Assembly: GCA_037179335.1 (NCBI GenBank)
Contig: JAKZHN010000042.1
Location: forward strand, 124,001 to 188,000
DNA from: Cyclaneusma minus
Lineage: Eukaryota > Ascomycota > Leotiomycetes > Marthamycetales > Marthamycetaceae
Direction: 5' to 3'
Length of the DNA stretch: 64,000 nucleotides
Below, piece by piece: positions 63,727 through 64,000 of the stretch. The first letter of the stretch is position 1; each line of letters starts with the position of its first letter. A model generated the notes under the pieces. It did not search any database and was not told where the DNA came from. It saw nothing but the letters and a program-made list of their open reading frames with translations. The translations under genes and the position numbers were made by a program.

Positions 63727-64000
63727 AATTAAAAAAACATTTGGGTCTTGCACATTTTATTATATATTAACCAGCTTTATATTAAAAACATTTAAAAGCT
63801 TTATTGCCTTTTAATTGCTATATTTTATATAATTTATTTAGCGCTAAATAGCCCTAAACTTGGAATTTAAAGGAAAATTCATGAGTTTCAAAAATTTTAT
63901 TATTTTAAATTTAGTATTTTATATAGCTTTGCTTAGGTTTTGCGCATTTTATTATATATTAATCAGCTTTATTATAATATATTTGCTAATTTTTAAAATT

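Overview
The window comes from a filamentous ascomycete (Pezizomycotina-type) nuclear genome. Genes have short introns (about 57-85 nt) with GT...AG ends and CTAAC-like branch points. The base composition is two-part: a gene block near 50% G+C (about 1-14.6 kb) joins an extremely A+T-rich block that continues to the end of the window. The A+T-rich block holds transposon remains broken by C-to-T/G-to-A transitions, as repeat-induced point mutation (RIP) would produce. I cannot name the species. No tRNA, rRNA, CRISPR array or telomere repeat was recognised.

Gene block: the 3' end of a dihydroxyacetone kinase gene (+); the spliceosomal Sm protein D2 gene (-, four exons, convergent with the kinase); a mitochondrial 3-hydroxyisobutyryl-CoA hydrolase gene (+, divergent from SmD2, start rebuilt across an intron); a broken partial paralogue (-); a small Tc1/mariner-like MITE; the intact three-exon paralogue, a fungal protein of unknown function with C-terminal membrane helices (-); a two-PH-domain protein resembling yeast Opy1 (-); and the ribosome-biogenesis GTPase EFL1/Ria1 (+, five exons). 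These are mostly unrelated housekeeping genes and do not form a cluster or operon. Two gene pairs share divergent promoter regions.

Transition (14.6-23.6 kb): a degenerate tandem array with a unit of about 315-350 bp. Each unit has a TATTTATA box, and I placed 20 boxes. The array is interrupted by two non-autonomous hAT-like elements with 8-bp target duplications. It also contains an inverted unit and internal minisatellite expansions of about 28 bp and 19 bp. Removing the insertions restores the period, so the order of events can be read.

A+T-rich block (23.6-64 kb): the clearest object is a 15.1-kb LTR retrotransposon insertion (26,035-41,167). It has matching LTRs, a 5-bp target duplication and a purine-rich tract before the 3' LTR. 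Inside are remains of two different Ty1/Copia polyproteins, which suggests nesting. The rest is stop-ridden A+T-rich sequence with a few G+C islands, hairpins and short tandem repeats, including a perfect (AAT)38. Two features here look least described: the TATA-bearing array, and the strong tendency of surviving C residues to follow G.
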